Shown here: piece after piece, positions 10,422-23,600 of the stretch | How positions within the stretch are numbered: the first letter of the stretch is position 1 | Layout: every line of letters starts with the position of its first letter | Origin: Dastarcus helophoroides | Lineage: Eukaryota > Arthropoda > Insecta > Coleoptera > Bothrideridae | Assembly: GCA_028583605.1 (NCBI GenBank) | Contig: CM053327.1 | Span: 29,686,626-29,750,625 of the forward strand | DNA: 64,000 bases | Reading direction: 5' to 3' | The notes under the pieces: generated by a model | The model's input: only the letters and a program-made list of their open reading frames with translations | Databases searched by the model: none | Told to the model about the DNA's origin: nothing | Made by a program: the position numbers and the translations under genes

Positions 10422-12044
10422 AAAAAAAAATCTAAATTTGGGGTCGAAATTTTGGCAAAAATTAAAAAAAATGGTCTTTCAGGTTTCAGGGGACAAGATT
10501 TGTATTTCAATTTTCCAAATTTAGATTCTTTCTGGAAGCTTTTTTGACATACATATATCTCGTTATTTTCAAATTTCCAGCTTACTTTCAATTCTTACTT
10601 TTGATTAAAATGTTGACAGCAAAATCGACAATTTAAGGATTTCTATTTATAAATTTTTAGTTTTTTTTTTTCACTTCGACATTACCGTGAACCTTCAACT
10701 ATTTCTCGAGCTTAACGAACTCTGTTGATTGAATTTGGAAGTTATTTTCCAATCGATCCAATTTATGAAATATCTATTTTTCTCTTGGAATTTAGAGCTT
10801 AAACTTGGTTTTTTTTTATAATTTTAAAAGCTTAAACTTTTCAAAATTTTGACTTCTTCTAGAAATCTCAAGGTTTTACATTTCGATTGTATCTGAGAAG
10901 TTACAATTTATGCTTAAAAATTTCTCAAAACTCAAGTTTTCCTCAAAGTTTTGTCTGTAAATATCGAAAATACAATTTTAGGATATTTCTGGACATTTCA
11001 ATATTTTACAGATACGTATTTTCGCTTTTTTTTTTCGAAATTTCGTTTTTAACAACAAAATTTCAACAATTTTTTCAAAATTTGATATTCACTTTTTTAA
11101 TTCTTAATTTTGGACTTTAAGCTTAAAATTTCGACTTCCAGAATATTGAGTTTCTTTTCGAAATTTCGAGTTTAAATTCGAAACGTCGACTTTGGTCTCA
11201 AAATTTCGATTTTTTTCTGATATTCTGAGTTTGCCTTTTTCTTGAATTTTCCAATTAAACCCAAAAGTTTATTTCAAGAAATGCTAATTTTTTCGAATAT
11301 TCTACTTTTGATCGAATTTTATCCAAAATATTTTCTGAATATTGCACTTTTTTACTGTAATTTTTGATTTATTTCAAAAACTATTACTTTAAATTTTTCG
11401 TAATTTTTGATAAAATTTTGCCGAACATTGTCTTTTTTTGAGAGTTTCACTTTAATTTCAAAATCTTAGGGAAATGTTAATTTTTTGAGCAAAAAAAAGA
11501 TTTTTGTCTTCTTTAAATTTTCCACATAAACTCAAAACGTCCTTTTTTTGTGGAGAGATTTTTTTAAGGTTTTACTTTTGTATAGTTTCAGTTGAAAATT
11601 TGGTAAATTTCCCTTCGATTTAAACAGAAATTTTGATTTTTTTTAAATTCTGTCCGCAAAACTTGCAATTTTTATTTTTTTCCCCAAAATTATATGATTT
11701 TGTACTCAAAATATCAGCCCTTTGGAAAGCTCTTGACTTTATTTTCGAAATGTTATGAAAATTTACGTTTCTATCAAAAATCTTACTTTATATTTTCATT
11801 TTTTCCTTTCTCAGTTTTTCGTAATATATCTATTTAAATTTTATTTCTTTGCCAACTACAATTCGAATTTTTTTTATTTTTTCGATATTTCAAATTTCAG
11901 ATTTTAAAATATTTCTTTAAGTTTGTTTTCCCTAAAAAATTCCAATTTTCTTCTAGGTTTGAACATCATTTCTCCTTTAAACTTGAAAAAAAAACTGATT
12001 TTATAACTATCAAATTTTTTCTGGAATTAATGCTTCTTTTTTTT

Positions 12045-12637
12045 TGGTGGGACTGGTCCTTGGTTATCTTCAAAAATTGAAATACAAATTTTGTCCCCTG
12101 AAATCAAAAAGGATTAAAAAACACAACAACGGTTGCTATAACGCGATTCGGCAGCCAAGCTATCATCTTCAGAGAGATACTGATACCTCTTTTCCCAAAT
12201 TTCCGGTTTAACCTTTTTTCTTCTGAAATTTTGGAGATTTAGCTTAAATTACTTTTTAAATTTGAGGTTTCCATTTGAAATTTTCAATTTTCTCACAAAA
12301 TTTTTCGAGTGCAATATCAGTATTTTCCTTCATTCGTTTTTTTTGTTTTACTTTCAAAACTGTTTTTTTCGTAATCGTTTCGATCTATATATATTATTTC
12401 AAAATTTTGACTTGAAATCACTATAATATAATTTTTAAAATTTAAAGTTTTTCAAATTTTGGGCTTAAGCCAATTTTTTTAATTTTTCTTTACCACGCAT
12501 CTCTCTGAAGATGACAGCTTGGCTGTCGAAACGCGTTAGAGCAACGTTTGTTGTGTTTTTTAATCTTTCTTGGTTTCAGGGGACAAGTTCTGTATTTCAA
12601 TTTTTGAAGATAACCAAAGACCAGTCCGTTCCACCAA
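12045..12637. repeat. Foldback family A, complete copy with long loop
   Basis: The left arm at 12045-12185 and the right arm at 12495-12637 are inverted copies, separated by about 310 bp of T-rich sequence. The outer ends are GGTGGGACTGGTCC and the inverse CAGTCCGTTCCACC. Both arms contain the hammerhead-like motif near their inner ends, in opposite orientations. Confidence 0.85.
12501..12541 (+). ncRNA. Hammerhead-ribozyme-like motif in a family A arm
   Basis: CTGAAGA (12505-12511) is followed by one T, then a perfect hairpin GACAGC-TTG-GCTGTC (12513-12527), GAA (12528-12530), the palindrome ACGCGT (12531-12536), a T at the expected cleavage position, and AGAG. CTCT just before the core pairs with AGAG after the cleavage site to make a 4-bp stem I. 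This matches a minimal type I hammerhead with a very short stem III, the form reported in Penelope-like elements. The extra U between the core and stem II is non-canonical. Activity is unproven. Confidence 0.42.
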
Positions 12638-14051
12638 ACCACGCAACGTTACGCTTTTCTTGAAATCCTGAATATTGATTCGATTTTTTTCTATAATTTC
12701 TGCGATATTTTTCAAATTTCTGTTCTGTTCATATAGTTTCCTGTTTATACCTTCAGTTGGTCTCTTTTCTTTGGAAATTTAATTTATTTTAGAAAGCTCT
12801 ATCCTTTCTTTTTAATAATTTTTGAAACGAGAATACTTACTAGATTCGACACTTTTTCTCAATGTTTTAAGTTGAAGCTTTCATCTTCTGCTTTTTCAGG
12901 AAATTTAGCATACTTATCACTTCGTTTTCAAAATTTCATCTCTTAATATCAAAATAGGCACCCTTTTCTCAAAATTCCGAGTTTATTCGTTTAATATTTA
13001 ATTTTTTTTCTTTTCTAATTTTTAACCCGAAATTCGGAATTTTGACTTTCTAGAAACTTTGAATTTAATCAGTTTAAATTCTGACTTCTTTTTAATTTCG
13101 ATATTCCTGTGTAGGGTTCCGTTTTTTACTTTTTTCCTCGATCTTTTACTTAAATTTCAAATTTTGAAAATTTCAAAAACTTTTTTCCGAAGTTAGTTTT
13201 TCTTGAAATTTCGAGTTTAATCTCGCTAAAAAATCCTAAATTCCGGGTTCAAATCTTTTACATTTCTCCTCCAAAATCATCGTTGCACTTGAAGTTCATC
13301 TTTTTCGAGTTTCACCCTGTTTTCGAAAGTGGATTAACGTTTCAAGTTTTTGATTTTTTTTTGGCGTGTTTTCGGTATCAATTTTCCGTTTTTGCTAAAC
13401 TGTATTTTTAATTTAAAGTAAAAATTTCAGGTTTTTTTCAGGAGGTTAATTTTTTCCCATCAGGTCAGCTTTAAAATTAATTTTTTTACATATTTCCAAA
13501 ATTTCCAGGTTAAGTTTTGATAGTTTTTATTAATTGGTTTTTTTTTTGAAAATTTCGATACTTTTCAGTTATTTTAAACTTTGAATTTCTACATTTTTTG
13601 ACTGTAAGTTTAAAATTTCGAAATAATGATTTAAACAATTTCCAATTTTCTGCAAAAATTTCCATTATTTTTTTTTAAATCTCCAATTTATCCAGTTTTT
13701 TCAAAACATTTTTCCTCTAGCCTGCTTTTGACAAATGACTTTTGCTCGAAATTGGAATTCGGAGGCAACTTATTTCTTATAAATTCCGAGTTTTTGTTGG
13801 CTTAGCTCTCCCACGCTCTTTCGTAACTAGGTTGTGGCTTCAAATCCACTATTGGGCCATTTATTATGTCTTATTGCGGGGGTCCTGGAGTCTATTCCAC
13901 GTTCCGCAGTTCAAACCCCACACATATTTATTTGTCCACTCGTTTTCCTTTAAATTTCTATCCCTCATAATCTCTTTCATTCAATCCATCCGTTGCGTTA
14001 TCTGTCTTTCTCTTTTTCTCCTATTCTCTGGCATATAAGAGAGTTGTTTTA

Positions 14052-14688
14052 TGCCTAATCCACTCGCAAAGGGTAACCCCATTATGCTTTCAAAGCACTG
14101 CGAGTAGAATGCGGAAACAAGGATAGATGCCGCCTTCTTAAACAAGGATAGGTAGTAATTTTTGGGGAAAATTCCTTTCGGTAGCAAATTCCATAACTTC
14201 GAAGTTCTATAGAAAAAAGAGTCTTCGTAGACAGACACTGTGTCAAGCCGGACCGCACAGGAATTTCCTGTCTGCGACTGTCTAGTATGCCTCAAGAATC
14301 TTGCCCTTGGGGGGATCAATCCTATTAATTCCTGCGAGCATTTTCCATGATAGTACTTGTAGAAAAGAGACAAGTCACCAACCATACTCCTGTGCTCTAG
14401 TGTTTCGAGAGAATCGGTCAAACTCTCGTCATCAATTAGGCGAATCGCTCTTTTTTGAATTGAATCCAAGAGAGTTAAAGTGTGTTTTGGGACTGAACAG
14501 TATTGGCTAGTGTTGGCCTAACTTGAGCTTTGTATAGTGTTAGTGGCTGAGGAGATGTGAAGTACTTTTTAGCTCTAAAGAGAAAGCCTAGTTTCTGAAA
14601 GGCGGACTTGGCAATGGCGCGCACATGATCGTCCCAAGAGAAGTTAGTGCTCGCTAGGATAGATAGATTATATCCCATCGTGCTATTT
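14052..14688 (-). pseudogene. CR1/Jockey-like LINE, 3' part, minus strand
   Basis: The minus strand encodes the C-terminal part of the same LINE polyprotein as 5873-6615. It contains the FSWDDHVRAIAKSAFQKLGF segment, then LYKAQVRPTLAN, then [21 protein letters not shown] and the KLWNLLPKGIFP motif common at the end of CR1/Jockey-type reverse transcriptases. The 162-residue frame at 13981-14469 is its longest intact piece. A frameshift near 14470 separates the two frames. The 3' end is the GAGTGGATTAGG-type tail at 14052. The insert is 5'-truncated at about 14688, typical of LINE retrotransposition. Confidence 0.88.
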
Positions 14689-14689
14689 T

Positions 14690-15830
14690 TAGCCACCTTT
14701 CTTCTTCCATTCTCCTCACGTAGCCATACCATATCAACTATTTTGTTTCAATCCCGTCAACAGTGTTATATATTCTTCTTGTTCTTCTAGGAATGTTTTC
14801 ATTTCTTACATGTTGTGGTTTTGAAATTCTGCATGATCTTCTAAGGAAGTCCATTTCCACGGATTCTAGCTTTTTTTCTCCCTTTTTGTTAGTTGCCAAC
14901 ATTCAGCTCCAAATGTCGATTGGTTCTACGATGGCTTTATAAGTGTTCAGCTTGGTGTTCTGTTTTCTATTGTTTGAACATATCAATGGGTTTAGAACGC
15001 GGATCACTTTCTTTTCCTGTTCTATTCTACTATATTCATCCTTTTTGGATCATTTTTGTTTGGAACTGATACTCCCCAAGTATTTGTATTCATTAGCTCT
15101 TTTAATCTGGCACATATCTATATCTGTGTTTAGGTTTCGTTGTTCAATTTATTTACTCTGTTTTGGCCATATTTATGTGGAGGCCAATTCGTCTTTTAAT
15201 TTTTTCATCACATGTAATGATGTATTCTTCGCTAGATACTATAAGCACTTGGTTATCAGCAAAGAAAGAGTTGTAAGGCAAAGGTCTTCCATAAGCATTC
15301 ACATTCTCGCAATTTTTCTTCTCCAGTCTTTCAGAGCTTCTTGTATACATAACTTGAATAAAGTGGGGGACAAACTGCACCCTTGTCTCTACTCCTTTGT
15401 TATTGAAAAAGGGTGGAAAGTAAGATTTCCAAGAGTGACTACACTCTGCGTTTTGTTACGTGTTTCAAACTGTGTGTATGTATGCACCATTTAGACTGAT
15501 ATTCGTCAATATTTCGAAAAGTCTTTTCAAGAGTACTGTGTCGGATGCCTTTTCCAAATCAAAGTAAGTATGTGGATAGATTTTTAACCATTCTTTTGTC
15601 AGTTATTCATTGTAAAACAAATATGTTGTCCATACACGATATTCCAGCACGGAACTCAGCTTGTTCCTTTATCTCCTTCCATATAACCATCGATTGAGCT
15701 AGTAATACTAATATCTCTGTAGCTTTTACATACATTTTTGTCTCCTTTCTTGAAAATCGAGCTAATATAAGTCGTATTCCAGTGGTCATTTATACAGGGT
15801 TTAAAAATTGCTGTTAAACAATGTGCAATC
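14690..15830 (-). pseudogene. RTE-type LINE reverse transcriptase remnant
   Basis: Minus-strand reading from 15830 downward gives a second, different non-LTR reverse transcriptase. It shows HWNTTYISSIFKKGDKNVCK with a following SYRDISI segment (fingers/motif 1 region), SPTLFKLCIQE-type residues after a conserved Pro-rich turn, a damaged active-site region (FADNQVLIVSSEE), GLHINMAKTE, and near the 3' side DFLRRSCRIS and WYGYVRRMEEER-like segments. Frameshifts and stops are frequent. The combination resembles RTE/BovB-clade or related polymerases. The adjacent LINE tail at 14052-14688 abuts it directly, so one may have inserted into the other. Confidence 0.7.
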
Positions 15831-16070
15831 TGAATTGGGCCCAAAAATTTGCGAGTGAACCCTCTTGCGCATTAGGGTCCTTGTGCATCGCACAGTACTA
15901 ATCTCTCATAGTTGCGCCACTGGAAAAAACTCGAGTCACAACGAAAGGCACAAAAATTACAATCCTGGTGAATCAAAACTCGCGTACGAAGGAGCACTTT
16001 TGCACTTTGGAGTTGCAAGGCGAATGATGCATTCAAAGTGAAGTTGAAAGATAAAACGTAAACCATCATA
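15831..16070. other. Unassigned, transposon-like stretch
   Basis: Unique-looking sequence with no recognised coding. It may be part of a DNA transposon terminal region, but no partner end was found. Confidence 0.25.
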
Positions 16071-16175
16071 GATATTCTTTGCGTCTTCTTTATGAAGTAG
16101 TGTTATTTTCATTCATGTTTTATTGGCTTTTTCTTCGCCAGTTGCTCCTTCTACAGTTCCAGATTTTCAGAAACC
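16071..16175. repeat. Foldback family B fragment
   Basis: It begins GATATTCTTTGCGTCTTCTT and contains 'ttattttcattcatgttttattggctttttcttcgccagt' type sequence ending near CCAGATTTTCAG. The same segments recur at 28835-29066, 29225-29325, 33165-33265, 54035-54262 and 54869-54990. Confidence 0.7.
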
Positions 16176-17249
16176 CTTATAATTTTATGTACTATATTCT
16201 CTTCTGTATAGCAGATGAAAACTATCTTTACATTGTTTACTGTGAATGGTGTTAGGAAAAGTAAAAAATTCAACTTTGGCTTTTTCTCTACATAGGTGAC
16301 GATCTTGGTTGTTTGTCTGAAGGCGAAACAATATTCGATGGAATGCGTCTTCCAAGAAGATCCAAAAACAACAAAAGTTGTTCGTACAAGAAATACTTGG
16401 AAGCAATTGGTCTTCTGTTTTTTTATTGGTAAGAAGAAAATGTTGTGTTTTCACTAAAGATTGCTAGAAGGGTTAATTCTGAATCATCCAACACCAGAAG
16501 TATTTTAAGAAATATGGCAAAAAATCAGCTATCCAGTATCATCCTCATCCATTAAAATGCGAGCCCTAAAGGCTAGCACACACTCGCCACTAGCGCCACT
16601 GTCTATGGATAAATCCAGGATTTTGTCTCTAAATAGTTCCGAACAAATATCAAGATGGTAGTGGCTTTGTCACTGGTTCACATCTGCACAATCCAGCTAG
16701 ACTAGTTTCCGAGTGATGCAGCGAACTGTTAAATTCATAGTTGTCTTCAAGGAGTTGTAGAACAAGCGTTTGTCTGTAGACAATCGCAGAACTTGGTCTA
16801 TAGGCATGAGTCTCGTGATTTTGTCTACGAGTGTGTACTAACCTTCACGTTGGCCCTAACCTTAACATGTTGGCCCAAATCACTCAATTTAACCAGTCAA
16901 ACAACCTCCGTATAGTCCCGATTTGGCTCCCATCACACTCCAAACATTCGGGCAAGAATAAAAACCCTGTGGTCATCAATTTTCGATACCAGAAGAACTG
17001 CTTAATGTGCACAACCTACACACATCCAAAACACATCAATCGGACTTGAAAAAGGGCTAAAGTAAGACAAACGTATGCATCGATCACATAATAACCATTA
17101 TTTGTTTTTGTTTGTTATTTCAGAAACATAAACAGCAGCCCCCTTTGCCCTTGTTGAGCCACCCATGGAAAGAAAATATTTTTGTTTAAATAAAGGCAAC
17201 GCTTACCTTTGAAATTATTTCGATTTGGCATTAAACACAAATACACTGT
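16176..17249. other. Unique stretch upstream of the ETS leader
   Basis: The sequence is less AT-rich than the arrays. Open frames at 16185-16454 (-) and 16831-17049 (+) have no recognisable domain or splice context, so I do not call genes. It may include upstream regulatory sequence of the ETS gene. Confidence 0.3.
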
Positions 17250-17569
17250 ATCGCAAAATACTTAATTAACTCGTTACGCAGCTTTCAGTGATGAAGTAGG
17301 GGCGTTTTAGACGCAGCAGGCGTGTCCCTTTACTCCCCCACTACAGGTGAAGAGCTGAGCTTTCAGCAATTTCAGCTTTCGCGAGTAGATACATCATATT
17401 TCCTGTCACCACTAGTTGCGAGGCGGTGAAATCTCATTTTCCACTTGATTACACAACCCCAGTACTTTACTTTTTTGACGTCGGTGGCAAGTTCAATTTC
17501 GCATTTAGACAAGATAAATTCACTGAACGGTTTCCTAATTATGTCCTTTGATGAATAGCTCCATTAGGC
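17250..17569 (+). promoter_or_regulatory. Probable 5' leader/promoter of the ETS gene
   Basis: A GC-richer stretch precedes the first coding ATG. An in-frame TGA at 17552-17554 lies five codons upstream of the ATG, so the start at 17570 is the first in its frame, with G at -3. It contains an ETS-type core (ATTTCCTGTC, near 17397) and a TGACGTC CRE-like site (near 17475). No TATA box can be assigned with confidence and the transcription start is not determined. Confidence 0.4.
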
Positions 17570-17620
17570 ATGAACCAGGATCAAGAGGTACCTGCCGCAA
17601 TTAGTGAAATTAATAGATTT
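17570..17620 (+). CDS. Ets96B: ETS gene exon 1 (start codon)
   Basis: It encodes [17 protein letters not shown] and ends in phase 0 at a strong donor (GTAAGT at 17621). It joins exon 2 without a frame change across an 11.7-kb intron. The ATG has G at -3 and an in-frame stop upstream. Its attribution to this gene rests on phase, donor quality and a faint resemblance (QEVP) to the ETV1 N-terminus, so another upstream exon or an extra exon in intron 1 is possible. Confidence 0.6.
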
Positions 17621-20600
17621 GTAAGTAGATATTTTATTTGATTAGTAGTTTTTAAATGACCAAAATAGTATCAGTGGAGATAGATAATTCAAAAAGGACG
17701 TTTCCAGAGCTCAGCACATTTGACAGCATTTTTTTTTCAAAACAAAAAGGATCACGTAATTTTTTTGAATATTTCCCAGTCTTAAGGAGAAGATTTTTTA
17801 AATACATTAATAATTCCTTGTAATACATATTTTGTGAAAATTAAATATTTGAAATTTTGGTTACTAATAACATATCAGTAAATTTTGTCTCTGTATAAAT
17901 GGAAACGTTGCGTTGGTAGATAAATTTGAATATGTTAGATTTTATTGCGTTTTTGTTGAAGTAATCTAAATTAAATATAAGTCAAAATATTGAAGTGGTA
18001 ACATTTGCTTTTGATCAATTTAAAAATTTTCATTTAAAAGCAAAAAATGTGAGAATTTAGATATCTTTAAATCTACCTAGATTTTCAGTTCTGGTATAAG
18101 TTTACTATTTGAAACTAAAAGGGCTCTAAAATAACAAGCATTGTCCAGAAATCTAGAGTATTGAACTGATCTTGTTATATATCTATTGGTACAGAATTTT
18201 TTAGTGTATATTCGTAATAACAACCCCCATTATACAGGGTGATTCAAAATTCGATGTACAAATTTTAAGAGCGTCTTTTGGAATCAAAACGAGACTTTTT
18301 CTTCATATAAACATTTGTCCTAAAATGCACCCCCCTAGAGCTACAGTCATCGTAAGTTGCGCCAGAAAAATCGATTGTCAAATTGTGATTACAATTACTG
18401 ATCAAATCATCTGAAAATCTGCAAGTTTCTGTTTTCTTAGTCCCTCTATTTATTTTTTGATTCAAAAATACTGTAAACTTGATTTTAGGGGGAATTAAGG
18501 GGGTTTGCACTTCTCTTGACCAAAATTTTGCGTTTTCTCTGGGAAAGCCTAAATACGAATAAGATCATCTAGTTGGCCGTGAAAAAATCTAAAATTTTGA
18601 TCTGTGGCATTTTTTCGATAGAACTAACTGTAAGAAAATCTTGTTTAACTATCGAGAGTATTAATAAACTAATCATCATCCAGATCTAACTAAGTTTTAG
18701 GGAGCATTTTAGATTTTTTAGTAAACTGCGTTAACGTTATAACAGTTGAAATTTACTGAAAAATTTCTTAAAATCGCACATTTCTACCAATGTAATATTA
18801 GAAATAAATGTACACTTACTTAAAATGAAGCAGCATTAAAAGTAAGAAGCGTGAGCCAATAAAAGCATCCAACGGTATTATCTTTTGTATTTTTTGGAAT
18901 ATTTCTCAGGACTCCTGTCAAGTCGCAAAGTCGAATTAATAAGGAAATTAGACAATTTCGAACCGTAAATGGCATTATGCCTAAGAAATTAAACTCCGGG
19001 CTTCCCAATCTACAAATTGATTTTTAATGAAAAAGCAAATATTTGCCGAGCACCACGCTGTCATCAATCACCTGTGTTAATATATAAATAGATTGAATGA
19101 CGCAGATTTTTGTGTCCTTTAAAGTTTAAAGATATAGGCGAAACATGATTTCTGCATTGTATTTCCTTTCACTTATCTATTAGCAAAGTGGCAATCTGAA
19201 AAATTGGTTCTCACTCGTACAGTTGCCATTTATTTAATGAACACTAGAAAAACTTTCTTTAGAAACCCTTAAGTTAGGAAAACAATAACTGTCACGTTAG
19301 TCACACGTTGCCATACAAACCCAAAAGAAAATTCGATTTTGCTCAACAAATAGCAATTATGTGTCATTTGAATAGGCGAGGTATAAATATTGGGTATTAA
19401 ATATATGCCAATATCCTTGAACTTCGAAATTTTACATGCAGGATGTCTTGGCCGTAATGGCATTAAGGTATAATACGAATACGAGATTATACATCTTTAA
19501 ATAATAATTTAAACCCCCTTTTGAGCTGTCACTGACTTCAAGTGGTTTCGACCTCACCATATAAGAGGAAAAATAATGTGTCTGTCGCATTATCAGAAAT
19601 CGGGAGAAACAAAACATCGCCTAATTTTTCTTTAAATTTCCAGTTTTTTCAGTACTTAAATTTTTTTTATGGAACGGACTGGTCCTTGGTTATCTTCAAA
19701 AATTGAAATACAAACCTGGTTCCCTAAAACCAAGAAAGATTAAAAAACACAAGAAATGTTGCTCTAAGGAGTAAGTATCTGAAGATGATAGCTTGGCTAT
19801 TGAAGCGCATTAGAGTAATCTTTCTTGTGTTTTTAATCCTTCTTGGTTTCAGGGGACAAGATTTAGATTTATTAATTTCGACTTTTTTGAAAAATGTTAT
19901 TTTTCAAAATTTTGGCATTTAAAGAGATTTTACTTTTAAAAAAAAGTTTGTCTTTATTCAATTTTTTTTGAAAATTTCGACTTATTTCGAAAATTCGATT
20001 TTCTGACTCACTTCTCATTTCAAAGTATTAACTTCTTGAAAATGATGCTTATTTTTGAAAATCCTATTTTTTTGAAACTACTGACCCGTTAAAAATTTCT
20101 AATTTCAGGATATTAACCTTTTGAAAATTTTGACTGTTTTTCAAGAACTCAATTTTAATTGAAATATAATCCTCTTTAAAAATGTTTGACTTATTTTTTT
20201 TAATAACTTCGACATTTTAAAATAACACTTTATTTCCACTTTTTTCGAAATTTTAATTAGGGTTTGAAAACCTTGACTGTTGAAATTCTGGCTTTTTTTA
20301 AAATTTCAAAATTTTCAAAAACGCAGCCTGCTCAAAATTTATATTTATTTTTGAATAATTTGACCTTATCTCAAGTTTTAATTTTTCTGAAAACTTTCTA
20401 CTCAGTTTGAAATTCTTGACTTATTTTTTGAAATTTCCCTTCATATTGAAAATTTACACATTTTTAAATAATTTTGATTACAATTTTGACATTGTTAAAA
20501 ATTTCAATTATTGAAAATTTGATTTTTTTAAAAACCTTAACTTTTTTCAAGATTTTGCACTCTTCTCAAGATTTTAACCTTACGAAAATCACAACATTTT

Positions 20601-23600
20601 TTAAAACACTGACTTCGATTTTTACTAAAAATTTCGACTCTTTTAACTTATTTTGAAATTTTAAATTTAAAAATTTTCCAATTCCTTTTTAAAATGTACA
20701 CGTTTTCCAATATTTGAATTCTTTTGGAAAATTCAACTCTTTCGCAATTTCGCTTTTTTTCCAAAATTAGGTCTGTTTTTCAAAATTTCGACTTTTTTCT
20801 GAAAATTTTGATTTGTGTTAATTTGTACTTTCTGAAAAATTTTAAATTTTTTGAAAGTTTGAACCAAAATTTCTACTCCTTTAAAATTTAATTTTTTTCG
20901 TAAATTCGATCATTTTGAATGTTTTTGAAAATTATTAGACATTTTTGAAAAAGTTGCTCTGTTACGGTGGGAAACAGTACATCCCTTCAGGGAAATACAC
21001 CCAAAAATCACTTGGAAGGCTATGCAACGGCACCGTGTGAAGGATGACACCCAAGTGAATGACAAGAGACAAGATGGCTAATTTCCCCAGATAAAGACTG
21101 ACAGATGATAAGCCAGCGCTTTCCAAATCAACAATCTAATATCAAGATGTATGATTGGTGGTCTATTCGCGGGCAACAATCTCAAAAGGAAATTTAAACC
21201 GTGACAACCTTTTTTATAAAAATTTTGAGCTTTGTTTAAAGTTTTTACTAGTTCTTTAAGTTATGGTTTTTTTGAAAATTCATTCTATTTTTGTTTTCAA
21301 AATTTCGACTTTTTCGAAGTCTCGCCTTTTTCGAAGTCTCGCCTTTTAAGTAAAGTTGATCCTTTTTGAAAAATTCAACTTTAAAAAAAATTGACTTTTT
21401 GACAGTTGAATTTTTCAAATTTCGATTATATTTATAAAATATTCAATTTTTTCCCAGATTTTATACATGTTCTGACTTTTATTATCAAAATTTCGACTTT
21501 TCTTCGAAGTTTTGATTTTTTCAATATATCGACCTATTTCAAAATTTTGACTTCATTTTGAAAGATTCTTAAATAAATTTTGACATTTTCCTCCAAATTT
21601 TTCTACTTTACCAAAAATCTCGATATTGTCACTTTTTTAAATGCTTTAAAATTTAAAACTTATTTTTATCAGAAATTAAAACCTTTGTAAACAAATTTTC
21701 TGTTAAAATTTGAGTATTTATTTAAATTTTTCTTAAAATTTATATCTTTCTTCCTCTAAATTCCAAATTAAACTTGAATTTTTCAGAATTATTCTTTTTT
21801 AGATAAATTTTTGTTTTAAGAACGTACGTAGATTTTTCTTTGTTAGTTAACTGTTTCTCATAATCTTAAGTTTAAACTTTTTTTAAAAAAATTCCCGACA
21901 TTATTTTATTTCGATGTTTTTTCGAATATTTTCCTCGGGCATCTTCGTAAACTTGCGTTAAACTTTCTCTATAAATCTAAAATCTATTTTCAGAGGGAAA
22001 ATTTTTCTCTTCAACTTTTCAAACTAGTTTAAAAAAGTTGTGACCCTTTGTTATGTTAAGTTTCTTCTCCAAATTTCCAGTTTTTCGAGAATAAAGTTAA
22101 AGCTGAAATTCAAAATGAAAATTTTCTCTATTGGGTTTACACATGACATTTTAATGTTTTCTCACAAAACTTCGACTCTAACCAAACTCTGGCTAAAAAT
22201 TTTGATTTTTTAGTCAAATTTTTAAAATTTTCCCCAAAATTTTGTGTTGAAACGTCCATTTGTTTGTTTGTGAATTAGGCGTTTTACTCATTTTTTGGAC
22301 ATCTAAATTTAAATTTGAAGTTTATACACTTGATAATTCAATTTGTTTTTTAATTTTAGAGCTTTTTTCCAAAATGTAAATATTTGTCTTAAACTTTTCA
22401 AATTTTACCTAAAATTTTTATCATTGAAAATTTCAACTTTGAAATCAAAATTGTGTCTTTTTACTTAAAAAGACACACCATAATTCTGAATTTATCACTC
22501 AACTCGAAATTTTAATTTGAAGCTCGAAATTTAAAGTTTAATTGCAAAATTTCGAGTTTTGAAGGTATCTAATTGATTTCATTTTTTTTTAACCAGGTTT
22601 CTTTCTAATGCACAGACCATCAGGTTTAAACATTTATTAGATTCGAAGTTTGGAAACCAAAGACTAGTTTCGAACTTGTTAGATCTCGTCACAACAAGAT
22701 CGAAACCGTTCTTTGGTTTCCAAACTTCGAATCTAATAAATATTCAAACCTATTGGTCTGTGCATAAAATTCCTTGTCTTCTGGGGACTTTCCTAGAGAG
22801 CAACCGCTTCGCTAGGTGGCAGTGTTTCAACTGTTGGTAGTTCAGCTACCTATGATTCACTATACATGCGTAGAATTAGTCAATATTTATTTACATAGGT
22901 TATCTTTTTGTTTAACTATCACATAGATTTTGTTCTAAATTAAATATATTAATTAGAATGATCTGTACACCTTAATAACCCTCAAAATTAAAAAAAAAGG
23001 TTCAATATCTGCTTTATTTGAGGTCAGCTCCTTCGTTGTTCATTAACTTATATGTTTGACGCAAACAACAGGAGGTGTTAGAAGCCAATTACCGAAATGA
23101 GTAGATGACTCGTACAAACAACTAATGTGTCAGTCTTTTGTCCAGTTCCCTCGGTAGTTTCTATTCTTCCTTCACATCGTAAACCCCCAGTCTGATATTA
23201 GGGACTTTGAACACCAAATATCCAATAACAGTGGTCGAATCTGCACAGAGTAGTACAATAAAATTAATGTCTTATTAAATATGGGACGATTAATGTTTTT
23301 TAATACATTTTTTGGAGACACTTATCCAGGCCCTGATTCGATAAGTTTGGGGCCCGATCAGACTTTTTTTGCGGTGCCCTTTATGTATTAAATATCTAAT
23401 TTTCTAGACATGTCGAATTAAAACTTGCCTATTATTTTAAATTTACCAGTATACATTTTTTCTATTTATTTTTCTAAAATTTTAAAAAGTTTAAAAGTTT
23501 CAAAAAGTGTAATTTTATAAAATGTTTATTTTAAAAATCCAGAGTTAACGACACTTCACATTTTTTACTAAACATTTCGACCTTCAAATCTTCAACGTTT

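Larger units (their letters stand above)
10560..13740. repeat. Diverged T-rich AAATTTCG-derived sequence
   Basis: About 3 kb of T-rich sequence in which TTTTCGAAATTTCGA-like words recur at irregular spacing, much more diverged than 6950-9186. One foldback family A element (12045-12637) interrupts it. No coding potential is recognised. Confidence 0.65.

Noticed and set aside
13790..13925. Two B-box-like words (GCTTCAAATCCAC, GTTCAAACCCCAC) as tRNA genes
   Set aside because: No A box at the right distance and no cloverleaf pairing could be made.
15789..15800. TATACAGGGT as a mariner terminal repeat
   Set aside because: It falls inside the coding remnant of the RTE-type reverse transcriptase and has no partner.
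16185..17049. Open frames of 89 (-) and 72 (+) codons as genes
   Set aside because: No motif, no splice logic, and part overlaps family B repeat flank.
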